From positions 1 to 64,000 of the forward strand of contig NZ_BMEY01000004.1 of the NCBI RefSeq assembly GCF_014637405.1: a DNA stretch of 64,000 nucleotides, given 5' to 3'. Source of the stretch: Ornithinibacillus halotolerans (GTDB taxonomy: Bacteria; Bacillota; Bacilli; Bacillales; Amphibacillaceae). Below the pieces are notes generated by a model that was not told the origin of the DNA, searched no databases, and was given only the letters and a program-made list of their open reading frames with translations. Positions within the stretch are counted from its first letter, which is position 1. Every line of letters starts with the position of its first letter. The translations under genes were made by a program, and so were the position numbers. Of this stretch, positions 25,163-34,205 are shown piece by piece.

Positions 25163-26398
25163 CTACTTCCTAAAATCATCCAAAAAATCTTTCTGAAAGC
25201 TTGTTCGTGGTTGGTCTTTTATTTCTTCTTTTATTTCAACGAATGGATTTTTTCCAAACTTCTCTGTTAAATGTTCTATTGTTGTATAAAGTTTTTCTTT
25301 TTCTGCGTCTTTCTTATACGTAAATAGATCTAATTGGTGCACAATATTCTGTTTTTCTTCTATATCTTGAATCGTTACTCCTAACAATCGGATTGGTTCA
25401 TTATTCCAATGTTGGTTAAAAAGTTCTAACGCAACTTTTAATATATCTTCTTTCTTTTCGATAAAATTAGGCAATTTCTTACTTCTCGTAATCGTTTTTC
25501 GGTCATGAAACCTGACAGTTATTTGAACCGTACGACCGGCTGCATTTTTTCGCTTTAGCCGAGTTTCCACATTCGCAGCTAGGGAAGAAAATAAAGCGCG
25601 TATTTCTTGTTCATCGGTTGTGTCCATTGGTAATGTCTCTGAACTACCAATACTTTTAAAATCATTCACTGCATCGGGATCAACCGGCCTCAAATCAATG
25701 CCATTGGCACGGTTTTTTAACCGTTCGCCATTAATCCCAAGTAACTGTTTCAATTGATAGACATCTGCTTCTGCTAAATCTTTTATCGTATAAATTTCAA
25801 TTCCATTCAATTTTTCTGCCGTTTTTTTACCGACACCATACATCTCACCAACTGGTAAAGGCCAGAGAACGTTTTGAATATCACGTTTCCTTAATATCGT
25901 AATTCCCATCGGCTTCTTCATATCGGAAGCCATCTTAGCTAGAAACTTATTTGGTGCTATGCCAATACTACAAGGTAAATCTAGCTCTTTTTTTATTTTT
26001 GCCTGTAGATTTCTAGCTAGCTCGACCGTTTTCGACGGTGGAGTTGCATCGGTTACATCCATATAACCTTCGTCTATAGATACTGGTTCTACATAAGGAG
26101 TAACTTGATACATAATTTTAAATATTTCACTGGAAGCCATCCGATAACGTTCAAAGTTTGGTCCAACAACAATTAATTCGGGACAAAGCTTTCTTGCTTC
26201 CCAAATCGGCATTGTTGTTTTTACTCCTTTAGCACGAGCTTCATAATTACTTGTAATAATAATTCCGCGTCTTTCTTCTGGATTACCAGCTACCGCAAGA
26301 GGCTTACCACGGTAAGCAGGGTTGTACGCCGTTTCCACAGAAGCATAAAAGCTATTCATATCTAAATGAAATATAATCCGCGCATTTGTAGCTTTCAT
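25163..26398 (-). CDS. dinB: DNA polymerase IV (Y family)
   Basis: A 411-residue translesion polymerase. Palm motifs are HLDMNSFYASVE near residue 10 and SIDEGYMDV near residue 106 with the catalytic acidic residues. Helix-hairpin-helix (YGVGKKTAEKLNGI) and little-finger regions follow. Near the C terminus, HQLDLF is a beta-clamp binding motif. It copies past damaged bases with low fidelity. It corresponds to yqjH of B. subtilis by place in the yqj order. The ATG follows AAGGTGTC at 26398. No LexA box was recognised upstream. Confidence 0.93.
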   Translation of the reverse strand: MKATNARIIFHLDMNSFYASVETAYNPAYRGKPLAVAGNPEERRGIIITSNYEARAKGVKTTMPIWEARKLCPELIVVGPNFERYRMASSEIFKIMYQVTPYVEPVSIDEGYMDVTDATPPSKTVELARNLQAKIKKELDLPCSIGIAPNKFLAKMASDMKKPMGITILRKRDIQNVLWPLPVGEMYGVGKKTAEKLNGIEIYTIKDLAEADVYQLKQLLGINGERLKNRANGIDLRPVDPDAVNDFKSIGSSETLPMDTTDEQEIRALFSSLAANVETRLKRKNAAGRTVQITVRFHDRKTITRSKKLPNFIEKKEDILKVALELFNQHWNNEPIRLLGVTIQDIEEKQNIVHQLDLFTYKKDAEKEKLYTTIEHLTEKFGKNPFVEIKEEIKDQPRTSFQKDFLDDFRK

Positions 26399-26457
26399 TT
26401 CGACTAGACACCTTTCCGAACAGTTGTTTCTTTACTTTATTATAACACAAAATGAAA

Positions 26458-26482
26458 AGGCCCTTTACATGTGTAAACGACC
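26458..26482 (-). terminator. Terminator of the lipoprotein gene
   Basis: On the minus strand AGGTCGTTTACA and TGTAAAGGGCCT form an imperfect stem followed by TTTTCATTTTG, 11 bases past the stop at 26493. Confidence 0.55.
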
Positions 26483-26492
26483 TAACAAATTG

Positions 26493-27209
26493 TTATTCTA
26501 TTTTGTCCGGGTTAATAAACTGTTCCATATCGTCACTAAGAACATTTGTGTCCCAAGGATGCCAGTAATACGTATAACCATCATATTTTAATCCATATTG
26601 ATAGGCTATTTCATCTCCAGTATAGAATATCATCTTATAATAAATTGGATCACCATTCTGGGTATTAGGCTGAAAATATGGAGTAACTTCTCCTTCATCT
26701 AAATAGTTTAGTAAACTATGAATATCTTCTTGTTTAGTTACTTCATTGAGTAATTGATAGTCTGGCCATAGATGTTGATAAATATCGATTTTCTCCACTT
26801 CATCATGAGCCATATCATCGTAATGCCATTTATAATCCCCATCAACTGAATAATAGAGTTGATAACCATTAATTTCATCATCGGATTCAACCGCTAATAA
26901 ATTCGGATGTCCTTTCACTTCATACAAAGGTGTCCCTTCGTCCAGAAATGCTGCATCCCCATCTTTAATGGCGTAACTAGGGTTTTTAATATTTTTTTCT
27001 ACATTAAATTGTACTTCCCCTATTACCTGACCAATTGATTCATCACTCGTTATTACTGCATCATATAAATAATTGTATTCTACTCCATCCCATTTAATAA
27101 AATCTACCCAATCAATGATAATATGTTGATTATTCGGGTTGATTTGAGTTATCGATTGGCAACCATATAAAAATAGCGGGACAATTAATATGGGTAATAA
27201 CTTTTTCAT
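26493..27209 (-). CDS. Lipoprotein of unknown function
   Basis: A 238-residue lipoprotein. The N terminus MKKLLPILIVPLFLYGCQS has a clear lipobox (LYGC), so the mature protein is anchored outside by a diacylglyceryl-Cys. The remainder is acidic and rich in Tyr and Trp (DGDYKWHYDDMAHD, QYGLKYDGYTYYWHP). No known domain is recognised. The ATG at 27209 has GGAGGTTATGAC upstream. The reading frame extends seven codons further but without a ribosome site. Confidence 0.7.
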   Translation of the reverse strand: MKKLLPILIVPLFLYGCQSITQINPNNQHIIIDWVDFIKWDGVEYNYLYDAVITSDESIGQVIGEVQFNVEKNIKNPSYAIKDGDAAFLDEGTPLYEVKGHPNLLAVESDDEINGYQLYYSVDGDYKWHYDDMAHDEVEKIDIYQHLWPDYQLLNEVTKQEDIHSLLNYLDEGEVTPYFQPNTQNGDPIYYKMIFYTGDEIAYQYGLKYDGYTYYWHPWDTNVLSDDMEQFINPDKIE

Positions 27210-27286
27210 GTCATAACCTCCAAACAGCATTGAAAAATCGGTACTTCTATACTATCAGACGGTTCTTTTATGAAGATTGTTTCATC

Positions 27287-27886
27287 TTACTTTAATAATG
27301 CTAGCCTTTCATCTCGTGAGGCATCATAAAAACTAGAAAACATCATAAAACTGTTCATATAGCTGACATGAAGGTTATGAAATTGTATGCGTAAGTCCTT
27401 TTTGGAAGCGAAACTATTATTCTTCAAATTCAATAGGTCTTTCTCTAAGGCTAATATATCTCTAATACTCTGCATTAAATAGTTTTTACTTTCTATTGAA
27501 TAATCCACTTTCTCCACTAAGTCTAGAAGATTATCTCTCGTATTTTCTACGTCAAATAATAAATTATCTAAATCAGATTTTTTCATTTTTAATGGATCTT
27601 TGCTTAATAACCAATCCTGCTTAAAAAATGGAAATATGTATTGTGATCTGTCTAAAGTTAAATCAAAATCTTGGTTTGAGTACAAATCTTTTAAATCATT
27701 CTCCAGTTTTTCCTCAAAATCATTTATATCTCTTACGTATTCACCAACCATTACTGGATCAGGGGAATACGAATATGTTTTGTAAACACTAAAGATTGAA
27801 AATGGATAAAACCAAGTCATGATCAGGATAAAGATTACTACTAAGCTTATAATACTTGCTGTAATTACTTTTGTTGTTTTTGACAT
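27287..27886 (-). CDS. Hypothetical membrane-anchored protein
   Basis: A 199-residue protein with an N-terminal transmembrane segment (VITASIISLVVIFILIMTWF) and a helical, charged extracytoplasmic domain (LENDLKDLYSN ... NLLDLVEKVDYS). No family recognised. The ATG follows GGGGGAAAAT. It is upstream of the lipoprotein gene on the same strand with 77 bases between them. Confidence 0.6.
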   Translation of the reverse strand: MSKTTKVITASIISLVVIFILIMTWFYPFSIFSVYKTYSYSPDPVMVGEYVRDINDFEEKLENDLKDLYSNQDFDLTLDRSQYIFPFFKQDWLLSKDPLKMKKSDLDNLLFDVENTRDNLLDLVEKVDYSIESKNYLMQSIRDILALEKDLLNLKNNSFASKKDLRIQFHNLHVSYMNSFMMFSSFYDASRDERLALLK

Positions 27887-27942
27887 ATTTTCCCCCTAGG
27901 TAAAACTTCCTTTTCTTTCTATCTCTATTCTAATGCAATACA

Positions 27943-28695
27943 TCAACGTGTTAAATAGTCTCTTACATTTTCCACCTGAAAACGTCCACTTTCTTGTAAG
28001 AACTGCAATAACAAATGAATATGCCCTGCCCCATATAAAACAAAAATTCGGTCTTCATTAGAGGTAGCCATATTAACGATATTCTTATAGATAAGCAAGT
28101 TCCGATAATACCAATAATGTGCTGTCCATTTTGCCCCAACTGGATTCTCCTTACTCCCCATTAACGAAAGAGTCATATACAGTTCATGATTCTCTCTTAC
28201 CGTATTCGGATCATTTAACCAAAGCAAAAATTCACCGATCGTATGATTATTAAAATACTCTTGCATCTCATTCGCTATGCGCTGTCCCTTTTCCATCGCT
28301 TCTCTAAAAAATACAGTCTCTTCAGTCCTTCCTTCTTCCTCTAAATTAGGTAAACCCTCCATGTCCTCATTCCAATCCACAGCATGAATTTCATGAAGGT
28401 TCATTTCTTTCGCCAATCGATAACCAATTTGATCACGTTCATCTGCTGTTAATTGATATGATCCATCTAAATAAGACAAATATTGCTGATTCATTTCTTG
28501 TTGGAGTTTAGTAGTTTGCTCCAGTGCGATTTTTGTAGGTTGAAATTTTTTCAAACATTCAACCACATGCTGCATTTCTTGTTGCCTTGTATTTGATAAA
28601 ATATCATCTAATTGTGTGTTAAACATATCTTGATTTGGATTCCCGAAATGATCGGACCCAAGAACAAGTATCGTTGGTTTTTCGGCTTTCGTCAT
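27943..28695 (-). CDS. DUF5694 / TraB-like protein
   Basis: A 250-residue cytoplasmic protein beginning KPTILVLGSDHFGNP. It has KKFQPTKIALEQTT, a central IHAVDWNEDMEGLPN, and a C-terminal VLYGAGHIHLLLQFL. The GxxH and E residues near the start and the late GAGHxHLL match the DUF5694 family, related to TraB/GumN-type putative hydrolases. No substrate is known. The ATG follows AGGGGGATAAAAA. The gene is divergent from the HTH/F1-beta-like gene across a 176-base region. Confidence 0.7.
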   Translation of the reverse strand: MTKAEKPTILVLGSDHFGNPNQDMFNTQLDDILSNTRQQEMQHVVECLKKFQPTKIALEQTTKLQQEMNQQYLSYLDGSYQLTADERDQIGYRLAKEMNLHEIHAVDWNEDMEGLPNLEEEGRTEETVFFREAMEKGQRIANEMQEYFNNHTIGEFLLWLNDPNTVRENHELYMTLSLMGSKENPVGAKWTAHYWYYRNLLIYKNIVNMATSNEDRIFVLYGAGHIHLLLQFLQESGRFQVENVRDYLTR

Positions 28696-28871
28696 TTTTT
28701 ATCCCCCTAATTTAATTTTATAAAGAGTTGGTTAGACCCACTTTCTACAATAACACAATTTTCAAACAATGAACTATAAATTCCAACTACATTCGTTCAG
28801 CTAAATAGTGTATGATAAAATAAATTACTAGATTTCATACATATATGATTCCTTTGGAAGGAGCGAGCTTG

Positions 28872-29921
28872 ATGGAAAATTTAACACTTAATGTTGCTTT
28901 GCTACGTAAACGAGTTCCTAATTTAACCGTTGCTGCGAAAGAAAAAGGGTTACGGCCAGCAACTGTTTCTAATTTATGTACCGGGAAGACCCCAGTTGGT
29001 CGCGCAGAACTTCGTACAATTGTCGCATTAGCCGAACTTGCAGAATGTAAAATTGATGATTTAATTATCCGTGGTCATGAAATGAAAATGATTGAGACAG
29101 GGATTAAAATAGTAGACTTCTTTTCTCCAATTACTAGGGGAGGAATTAATGGATTCATTGCAAGATCAGGCATGGGACAACTCGTCCTTCTTGCTGAAAT
29201 ACTTTACCGATTAAAAAAAGAGAACTACACGACAATGCTATTCATGCCAGACACTAGTAGTCCTGAGTTAAAAGAAGTAATTGAGTCGTCTGACATCCTA
29301 ATTCGTAATTTAACTTCTGCGTTTGAAGCGATTCCTAATTTAAACGGTAATGTAATACTTGCTGCTGATAAATCTTTGGTTGCTACTGGTGAAATCTATT
29401 CCTTACTTGATAAACTAAATGCAATTGATGGTCTATCAACAACTACATTCCTTGTCGATCCAACTGGAGAGGCCGTAGATGAAGAGCTTCCTTATGGTCC
29501 ATTGGATTCTCATATTGTCTTTGATACGGAATTAATTTCTAGAAAACTATTCCCTGCTATCAATCCGATTTCCTCCACTTCCATGATTACGGAGAATAAT
29601 GAAAATGATAAGAAACATATGGAATTACTACAAAAAGCAAGGAAAATACTCCGCCGCTATCGTGAACTAAGATTCTTGGTTAATGCATTTGGTTTTGATA
29701 GATTACAGTTTGCTGATAAAGAAATATATAAAAGAGGTGAGCGACTAGAAGCTTATCTGACACAACGCTTCTTTGTGGCAGAACCTTATACAAAAAAGAA
29801 AGGTGCTTCTATTTCATTAGGAGTCGTGCTTGATGATGTGAATCGAATTATTGATGGACAAGTAGATGAACTATCATCAGAGAAGCTGTTGTATATTGGA
29901 TCACTGAATGAAGTAATGTGA
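28872..29921 (+). CDS. HTH domain fused to a catalytically dead F1-ATPase beta-like core
   Basis: A 349-residue protein of unusual make-up. Residues 1-66 look like a Cro/C1-type HTH (LNVALLRKR, AAKEKGLRPATVSNLCTGK, then a long helix). From residue 74 it follows ATP synthase beta. ETGIKIVDFFSPITRGG matches the segment before the P-loop. FPAINPISSTSMI matches the PAVDP(L/I)DSTSR segment. ILRRYRELRFLVNAFGFDRL, ERLEAYLTQRFFVAEPYT and the end LLYIGSLNEV match the C-terminal helical domain. The beta-barrel domain is missing. The P-loop reads ARSGMGQL, with Lys and Thr replaced by Gln103 and Leu104, and the catalytic GER segment is absent, so ATP hydrolysis is not expected. The ATG at 28872 has AAGGAG eight bases upstream. 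The role is unknown, perhaps a DNA-binding regulator. Confidence 0.8.
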   Translation: MENLTLNVALLRKRVPNLTVAAKEKGLRPATVSNLCTGKTPVGRAELRTIVALAELAECKIDDLIIRGHEMKMIETGIKIVDFFSPITRGGINGFIARSGMGQLVLLAEILYRLKKENYTTMLFMPDTSSPELKEVIESSDILIRNLTSAFEAIPNLNGNVILAADKSLVATGEIYSLLDKLNAIDGLSTTTFLVDPTGEAVDEELPYGPLDSHIVFDTELISRKLFPAINPISSTSMITENNENDKKHMELLQKARKILRRYRELRFLVNAFGFDRLQFADKEIYKRGERLEAYLTQRFFVAEPYTKKKGASISLGVVLDDVNRIIDGQVDELSSEKLLYIGSLNEVM

Positions 29922-29947
29922 CTAGTTGTTTCCTATTAAATTAATTT

Positions 29948-29983
29948 AAAGTCCTTCATTTGAGTGGTGATGAAGGACTTTTG
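29948..29983 (+). terminator. Terminator of the HTH/F1-beta-like gene
   Basis: An 11-bp stem (AAAGTCCTTCA/TGAAGGACTTT) followed by TTGCTTT lies 26 bases past the stop codon at 29921. Confidence 0.75.
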
Positions 29984-30018
29984 CTTTGGATTATTAACGT
30001 ATTTGGCTATGGGGCGGG

Positions 30019-30740
30019 ATGAGTGACCGTTGCAACGAATTTTTGATTGCTATAGGCACTCATTGCCACTATGAGTGACGATTGCAACGAATTTTATCTT
30101 GCTACGGGCACTCATACGCTTCATGAGTGACCGTTACAACGATTTTTAGCTTGCTGTGGGCACTCATTTGCTTCATGAGTGACCGTTGCATCGAATTTTG
30201 TCTTGTTACTGGCACTCATATGCTTCATGAGTGACAGTTGCATCGAATTTTGTCTTGCTACGGGCACTCATTGCAGCTATGAGTGACCGTTGCATCGAAT
30301 TTCATCTTGCTATGGGCACTCATACGCTTCATGAGTGACCGTTACAACGATTTTTAGCTTGCTACGGGCACTCATTTGCTTCATGAGTGACGGTTGCAAC
30401 GAATTTTGTCTTGCTACGGGCACTCATACGCTTCATGAGTGACAGTTATAACGAATTTTAGCTTGCTACGGGCACTCATACACTTCATGAGTGACGGTTG
30501 CAACGAATTTTGTCTTGCTACGGGCACTCATACGCTTCATGAGTGACAGTTATAACGAATTTTGTCTTGCTACGGGCACTCATTACCGCTATGAGTGACG
30601 GTTACACTGAATTTTCCATTGCTACGGCCACTCATTACCGCTATGAGTGACGGTTACACTGAATTTTCCTTCGCTACGGGCACTCATACACCCCATGAAT
30701 GACAGTAACAATGAATTCCCCCTTGCTTCAGGCACTCCCC
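30019..30740. repeat. Tandem array, 52-bp period, 14 units with hairpin cores
   Basis: ATGAGTG (ATGAATG in the last) starts at 30019 and then every 52 bases to 30695, 14 times with no drift. A typical unit is ATGAGTGACCGTTGCAACGA followed by ATTTTGTCTTGCTACGGG and CACTCATACGCTTC. CACTCAT and the next ATGAGTG pair as 7-bp arms round a 7-base loop. Loops vary (ACGCTTC, TTGCTTC, TGCAGCT, TACCGCT) while arms stay constant. No ORF spans it. The array fills the 823-base gap between the HTH/F1-beta-like gene and the convergent hydrolase. The same unit recurs at 37297-37470. Confidence 0.92.
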
Positions 30741-30744
30741 CCTC

Positions 30745-31437
30745 CTATAAACGCCCAAAAAACTCTACTATACTATTCAAAAACTCTTCTATTCTATCAT
30801 GATGTACACGATGTCCCGCCCCCTCAATAGATACAAATTCACAATTAGGTATTAACTCAGCTACTTCACGTAGTTTATCTTGAGGAATGTTACTATCAGC
30901 ACCACCAATAATAAGCGTTGGTGTTGAAATTATTGGGAGCTGCTCCCACCATTCTGGATTTGGTTCATTTAACTGAGTCATAATAGATTGAAAGACATTC
31001 CAATCAAATGGCAAAGGGTAGTCTGGCTTTGGTGGAATTTCCTTAAAGCTCTCTGGAAATGGTGGCGGTGTATCGACTATGATTAACTTTTCTAATCTTG
31101 ATGCATACTTTTGTGCAAATAAATAGGAAACCGTCCCTCCCATTGAATGGCCTAAAAGGATAAATTTATCCAATTTCAATTCATTTACGAATTGAAATAA
31201 ATCCTCACACATCTCCTCAAAAGAGTAGTTCTTCGTTCTTGCACTATCACCATGTCCTCGTTGATCCAGCGCTAGAAAACGATAGGAATCTCCTAATCTA
31301 GCAGCTACTTGTTCCCAAGAATCAGAACTTGTTCCTAGTGAATGTAATGCAACTATTGTTGGTGCTGCTAGATTCCCACTCTCCATATAATGAAAGATAT
31401 TTCCATTCAGCTTTATTTTTCTACTCAAACGCTCCAA
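30745..31437 (-). CDS. Alpha/beta-hydrolase
   Basis: A 230-residue alpha/beta-hydrolase. The nucleophile elbow is GHSMGG (Ser near residue 97), the oxyanion HSLGTS lies near residue 32, an acid lies in IIGGADSNIP, and the catalytic His is in EGAGHRVH. The small size and lid resemble 3-oxoadipate enol-lactonase-like and YqjL-type hydrolases, but the substrate is unknown. The start is TTG behind AAGGAGG. It follows the acetamidase-family gene with 23 bases between, and may share its transcript. Confidence 0.82.
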   Translation of the reverse strand: MERLSRKIKLNGNIFHYMESGNLAAPTIVALHSLGTSSDSWEQVAARLGDSYRFLALDQRGHGDSARTKNYSFEEMCEDLFQFVNELKLDKFILLGHSMGGTVSYLFAQKYASRLEKLIIVDTPPPFPESFKEIPPKPDYPLPFDWNVFQSIMTQLNEPNPEWWEQLPIISTPTLIIGGADSNIPQDKLREVAELIPNCEFVSIEGAGHRVHHDRIEEFLNSIVEFFGRL

Positions 31438-31460
31438 TCTTTTTCCTCCTTAGGTTTCTA

Positions 31461-32420
31461 TTATTTGATTAAAGCATCAAAAGGTAAAAATGCATGAACA
31501 CCTTTCGAAAAATTTACAACTTGTGTAATACGTAGATCAACAACCATGGTTGCGCATGTATAGGCTTCTGTTCGGGAAATATTAAATAATTCCGTCATCC
31601 AATCAATCATGTCACTTAACGCAAGCCACATCGCTTCGGCTAGATCTTCATGAAATGCCATCGTGATCCATCCAGTCTCTGTTTTAGCTCGAGGTCTTTC
31701 AATTTTCATATCTTCTTTAACTGTCAATGTTAAGCTGACTCGTTCCATTGGACATTCTAATGCTGGCCCAGACACTTCACCATCCCCTTGTGCAGCGTGG
31801 CCATCACCTGTAGAAAACAATCCGCCTTCAACGGCTATTGGTAAATATAATGTGCTACCGGCTTGTAATTCTTTACAATCGATATTTCCACCCGTGTTTC
31901 GAGGAACAAATGTAGAATGCTGCCCAGCCTCATCTGTAGGCATGCCCATAATCCCCATGAATGGTCGTAGTGCAACTCTGTAATCAAAATCACCGAATTG
32001 ACTTTTTCCAATCATATTTTCTATATCTAACTCAAAATCAAAAAGCACTTCTTTCTCTTGCTCAAACCCTAAATTCTTATTCCAATAGCTTGGAAATCCA
32101 CCTCCTGAAGTCCAGCCCCATATACCAGGCTGAATCTCTTTTATCTGGATCTCTAATGTTTGCCCAGGCTTAGCATTCTGAATATAGATTGGACCAACTA
32201 ATGCATGACCAAATTGATTAGTTTGTCGTTCAGGCTTTAAACCAGTAAATTTCTTCCGTGGTGCACCTGGAGCTTCTCGCTTTTCTAATCCCCATGCAGA
32301 ATCTAATGTTCGAAAAATGACCGTATCTCCAGATTGAATCGTTAGTGCAGGTTCTAAATCTTTGCTAAAAAATCCATGTAACGTCTCTGCCGTAGGCTCT
32401 AGCTTATAAATATTGGACAT
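31461..32420 (-). CDS. Acetamidase/formamidase family protein
   Basis: A 319-residue protein of the acetamidase/formamidase (FmdA) family. Recognisable parts are GDTVIFRTLDSAWG near the N terminus, VGPIYIQNAKPGQTL, FVPRNTGGNIDCKEL with the metal-binding region, FSTGDGHAAQGDGE with acidic and His residues, and the C-terminal MVVDLRITQVVN. The family hydrolyses short-chain amides to ammonia and carboxylates. Actual substrate unknown. The ATG at 32420 has AAGGTGG upstream. An earlier in-frame extension of 22 codons has no ribosome site. Confidence 0.85.
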   Translation of the reverse strand: MSNIYKLEPTAETLHGFFSKDLEPALTIQSGDTVIFRTLDSAWGLEKREAPGAPRKKFTGLKPERQTNQFGHALVGPIYIQNAKPGQTLEIQIKEIQPGIWGWTSGGGFPSYWNKNLGFEQEKEVLFDFELDIENMIGKSQFGDFDYRVALRPFMGIMGMPTDEAGQHSTFVPRNTGGNIDCKELQAGSTLYLPIAVEGGLFSTGDGHAAQGDGEVSGPALECPMERVSLTLTVKEDMKIERPRAKTETGWITMAFHEDLAEAMWLALSDMIDWMTELFNISRTEAYTCATMVVDLRITQVVNFSKGVHAFLPFDALIK

Positions 32421-32612
32421 TGTTATAAACCACCTTTTCTTAGGTTTTTGTGGGAAATAGCTGAATATCGATTGTGGTCCGGACACAATTTCAACAACCT
32501 CAATTTCAACTACATAGTAACATAAATTACTCTATAAAGTAAATATAAAATTTAGATAATTATATATTTTTCAGTTAACAATTTCCTTTGATGTATTTCG
32601 TCAATTTTTTCG

Positions 32613-32648
32613 ACAAAAAAAGTATGTCCGTTACATAGAACATACTTC
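32613..32648 (-). terminator. Terminator of the methyltransferase gene
   Basis: On the minus strand AAGTATGTTC...GGACATACTT forms a stem followed by TTTTTTG, 54 bases past the stop at 32702. The rest of the gap 32421-32701 is AT-rich with nothing else visible. Confidence 0.7.
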
Positions 32649-32701
32649 TTTCTTATTTTCTCTTTATTCTTGTAGTGAGTTTTTTCTATCTTGACTTTCA
32701 G

Positions 32702-33502
32702 CTATTTCTTGAGCGCCAATATAACAGATAAATCTATTTGCTCCTTAAAGATTCCAGTAGGATTAATCTTTAAAAGCTCATCTTTTAAGTTATCTTCAAA
32801 AGCTTTTACATTTTCTCCAAGAAACCTTTTGTTACCATAAGATGTAGAGTATAAGTTTCCTAGAATGGAAGCGATCGTCCATTTTTGTTCATAAGCTGGA
32901 AGTTTATGTATTTCAAGTTCAAAATTTGATTGACTTACCACTTCTTCGTGGGTCATTTTAGGATGATTGTAAGTTGTTTTTCCTGCCCTTCTCTCTGCAC
33001 CATACCACTGTTTTACAAGGCTAGTAACTTTTTTTTGCCAACGTAATGGTTCTTGACTTGGATTATAATGATCAATGATTGCCACACCACCACCATTATC
33101 GACTAACTCATATAAATCAGCCAGCACCTTTTCTCTATCCATCCAATGAAATGCTTTTGCAATGGTGACTAATCGAAACGTTTGTTTGAAATTATCGGTA
33201 TATGTATCCAATTCACCAATGTACCAGTCAATGTTTTCGACTCTTGTTTCTGTTGAAATTCGTTTTGCCTCTTCTATCATTTCTGGTTCCATGTCAATGC
33301 CTACAATTTCATCAAACCAATCAGAAAATCGACAAGTTAACTGCCCAGTCCCACATCCTAAATCAAGCATCCTACCACTTCCATCTAATGAAAATTTGTA
33401 TACTAAGAAGCGAATAAGAGAGGAGGGATACATTGGTCTATAACGAGCATAATAGGTTGCTGTTCCTTTAAATAACTCCCTGCCGTAATTTACCACTTTC
33501 AT
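32702..33502 (-). CDS. Class I SAM-dependent methyltransferase
   Basis: A methyltransferase of about 266 residues. Motif I is LDLGCGTGQLT, followed by IVGIDMEPEMIEEA, the VTIAKAFHWMDRE segment (motif 4 region) and GGGVAIIDHYNP. The layout matches Methyltransf_11/25 proteins related to UbiE and Tam. The acceptor is unknown. ATG at 33502 is one base after AAGGAG, which is too close, so the GTG at 33496 may be the true start. A longer frame runs into the upstream GNAT gene and is not favoured. Confidence 0.82.
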   Translation of the reverse strand: MKVVNYGRELFKGTATYYARYRPMYPSSLIRFLVYKFSLDGSGRMLDLGCGTGQLTCRFSDWFDEIVGIDMEPEMIEEAKRISTETRVENIDWYIGELDTYTDNFKQTFRLVTIAKAFHWMDREKVLADLYELVDNGGGVAIIDHYNPSQEPLRWQKKVTSLVKQWYGAERRAGKTTYNHPKMTHEEVVSQSNFELEIHKLPAYEQKWTIASILGNLYSTSYGNKRFLGENVKAFEDNLKDELLKINPTGIFKEQIDLSVILALKK

Positions 33503-33521
33503 ACTCCTTGTCTGTATAAAT

Positions 33522-33914
33522 TTACTTCCTATGCATGACAACTTGTTTTTTACTATGCTTAAAGCTATTAGTCTCATAAAATGGAATCAGTTCACTTTCA
33601 CAAAACAAGCTAATAACATCAATATGAGAGAGTTCTTCTAATAAGAAGGAAACTAAATCCTTACCTATTCCTGACTTTTGGTAATCATTATGAATCACAA
33701 CATCTTCTATATAAGCTCTAAATTTACCATACGTAACAGCTCTTGCAAAACCTATCAGTTCGTTGCCTTGCCATGCACCAACAGAAATCCCTTGCTCTAA
33801 CATCCTTTGTATATCGCTTTCTTCTCTTTCTTCCCACCAACCAATATGGTTATATAGTTCCTTAACTTGCTTAGCTGGAATTGGTCTTTCAATATAACTC
33901 TTAACCTGCATCAT
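33522..33914 (-). CDS. GNAT-family N-acetyltransferase
   Basis: A protein of about 130 residues with the GNAT core. It contains VTYGKFRAYIEDVVIHNDYQ (strand 4), then KSGIGKDLVSFLL (acetyl-CoA loop Q-K-S-G-I-G) and the C-terminal FYETNSFKHSKKQVV. Substrate unknown. Two adjacent ATG codons (33914 and 33911) follow GGAGGCTGT, and the second has slightly better spacing. It sits just upstream of the methyltransferase gene on the same strand. Confidence 0.8.
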   Translation of the reverse strand: MMQVKSYIERPIPAKQVKELYNHIGWWEEREESDIQRMLEQGISVGAWQGNELIGFARAVTYGKFRAYIEDVVIHNDYQKSGIGKDLVSFLLEELSHIDVISLFCESELIPFYETNSFKHSKKQVVMHRK

Positions 33915-33950
33915 ACAGCCTCCATGACATTGGTAACTTTCCAATTAATC

Positions 33951-34157
33951 TCATCCAAAATTACGGTCCAAAAATAATAGTAAATAACTAACTATACAAA
34001 GGTTTATTGCAATTTGCGTTACAATATAAACAAATCTTTCCTGAGAAGTTAATTTTCTTTCTCTTCTTATCTTTTTAAAATGACGATAATAGTAGATTGC
34101 ACAAAGAAGTAATATGACTGCCGATATTTGGAAAATGCTCTCCAATATGTTAATCAT
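33951..34157 (-). CDS. Small two-span membrane protein
   Basis: A 68-residue protein with two hydrophobic segments (about residues 9-24 ISAVILLLCAIYYY, and 45-62 IVTQIAINLCIVSYLLLFL) separated by a strongly basic loop (KKIRRERKLTSQER). No family recognised. AGGAGG precedes the ATG. It lies between the GNAT gene and the zinc-finger membrane protein gene, all on the minus strand. Confidence 0.6.
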   Translation of the reverse strand: MINILESIFQISAVILLLCAIYYYRHFKKIRRERKLTSQERFVYIVTQIAINLCIVSYLLLFLDRNFG

Positions 34158-34205
34158 TATTACGTCCTCCTCTAACTTCCTGTCATTCTCAAAAAAAGAA
34201 CAATA

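Noticed and set aside
28872-29921. Genuine ATP synthase beta subunit
   Set aside because: No atp operon, no beta-barrel domain, P-loop Lys and catalytic Glu missing, and an HTH domain at the N terminus.
30019-30740. CRISPR array
   Set aside because: Almost the whole 52-bp unit repeats, there are no unique spacers of constant size, and no cas gene is present.
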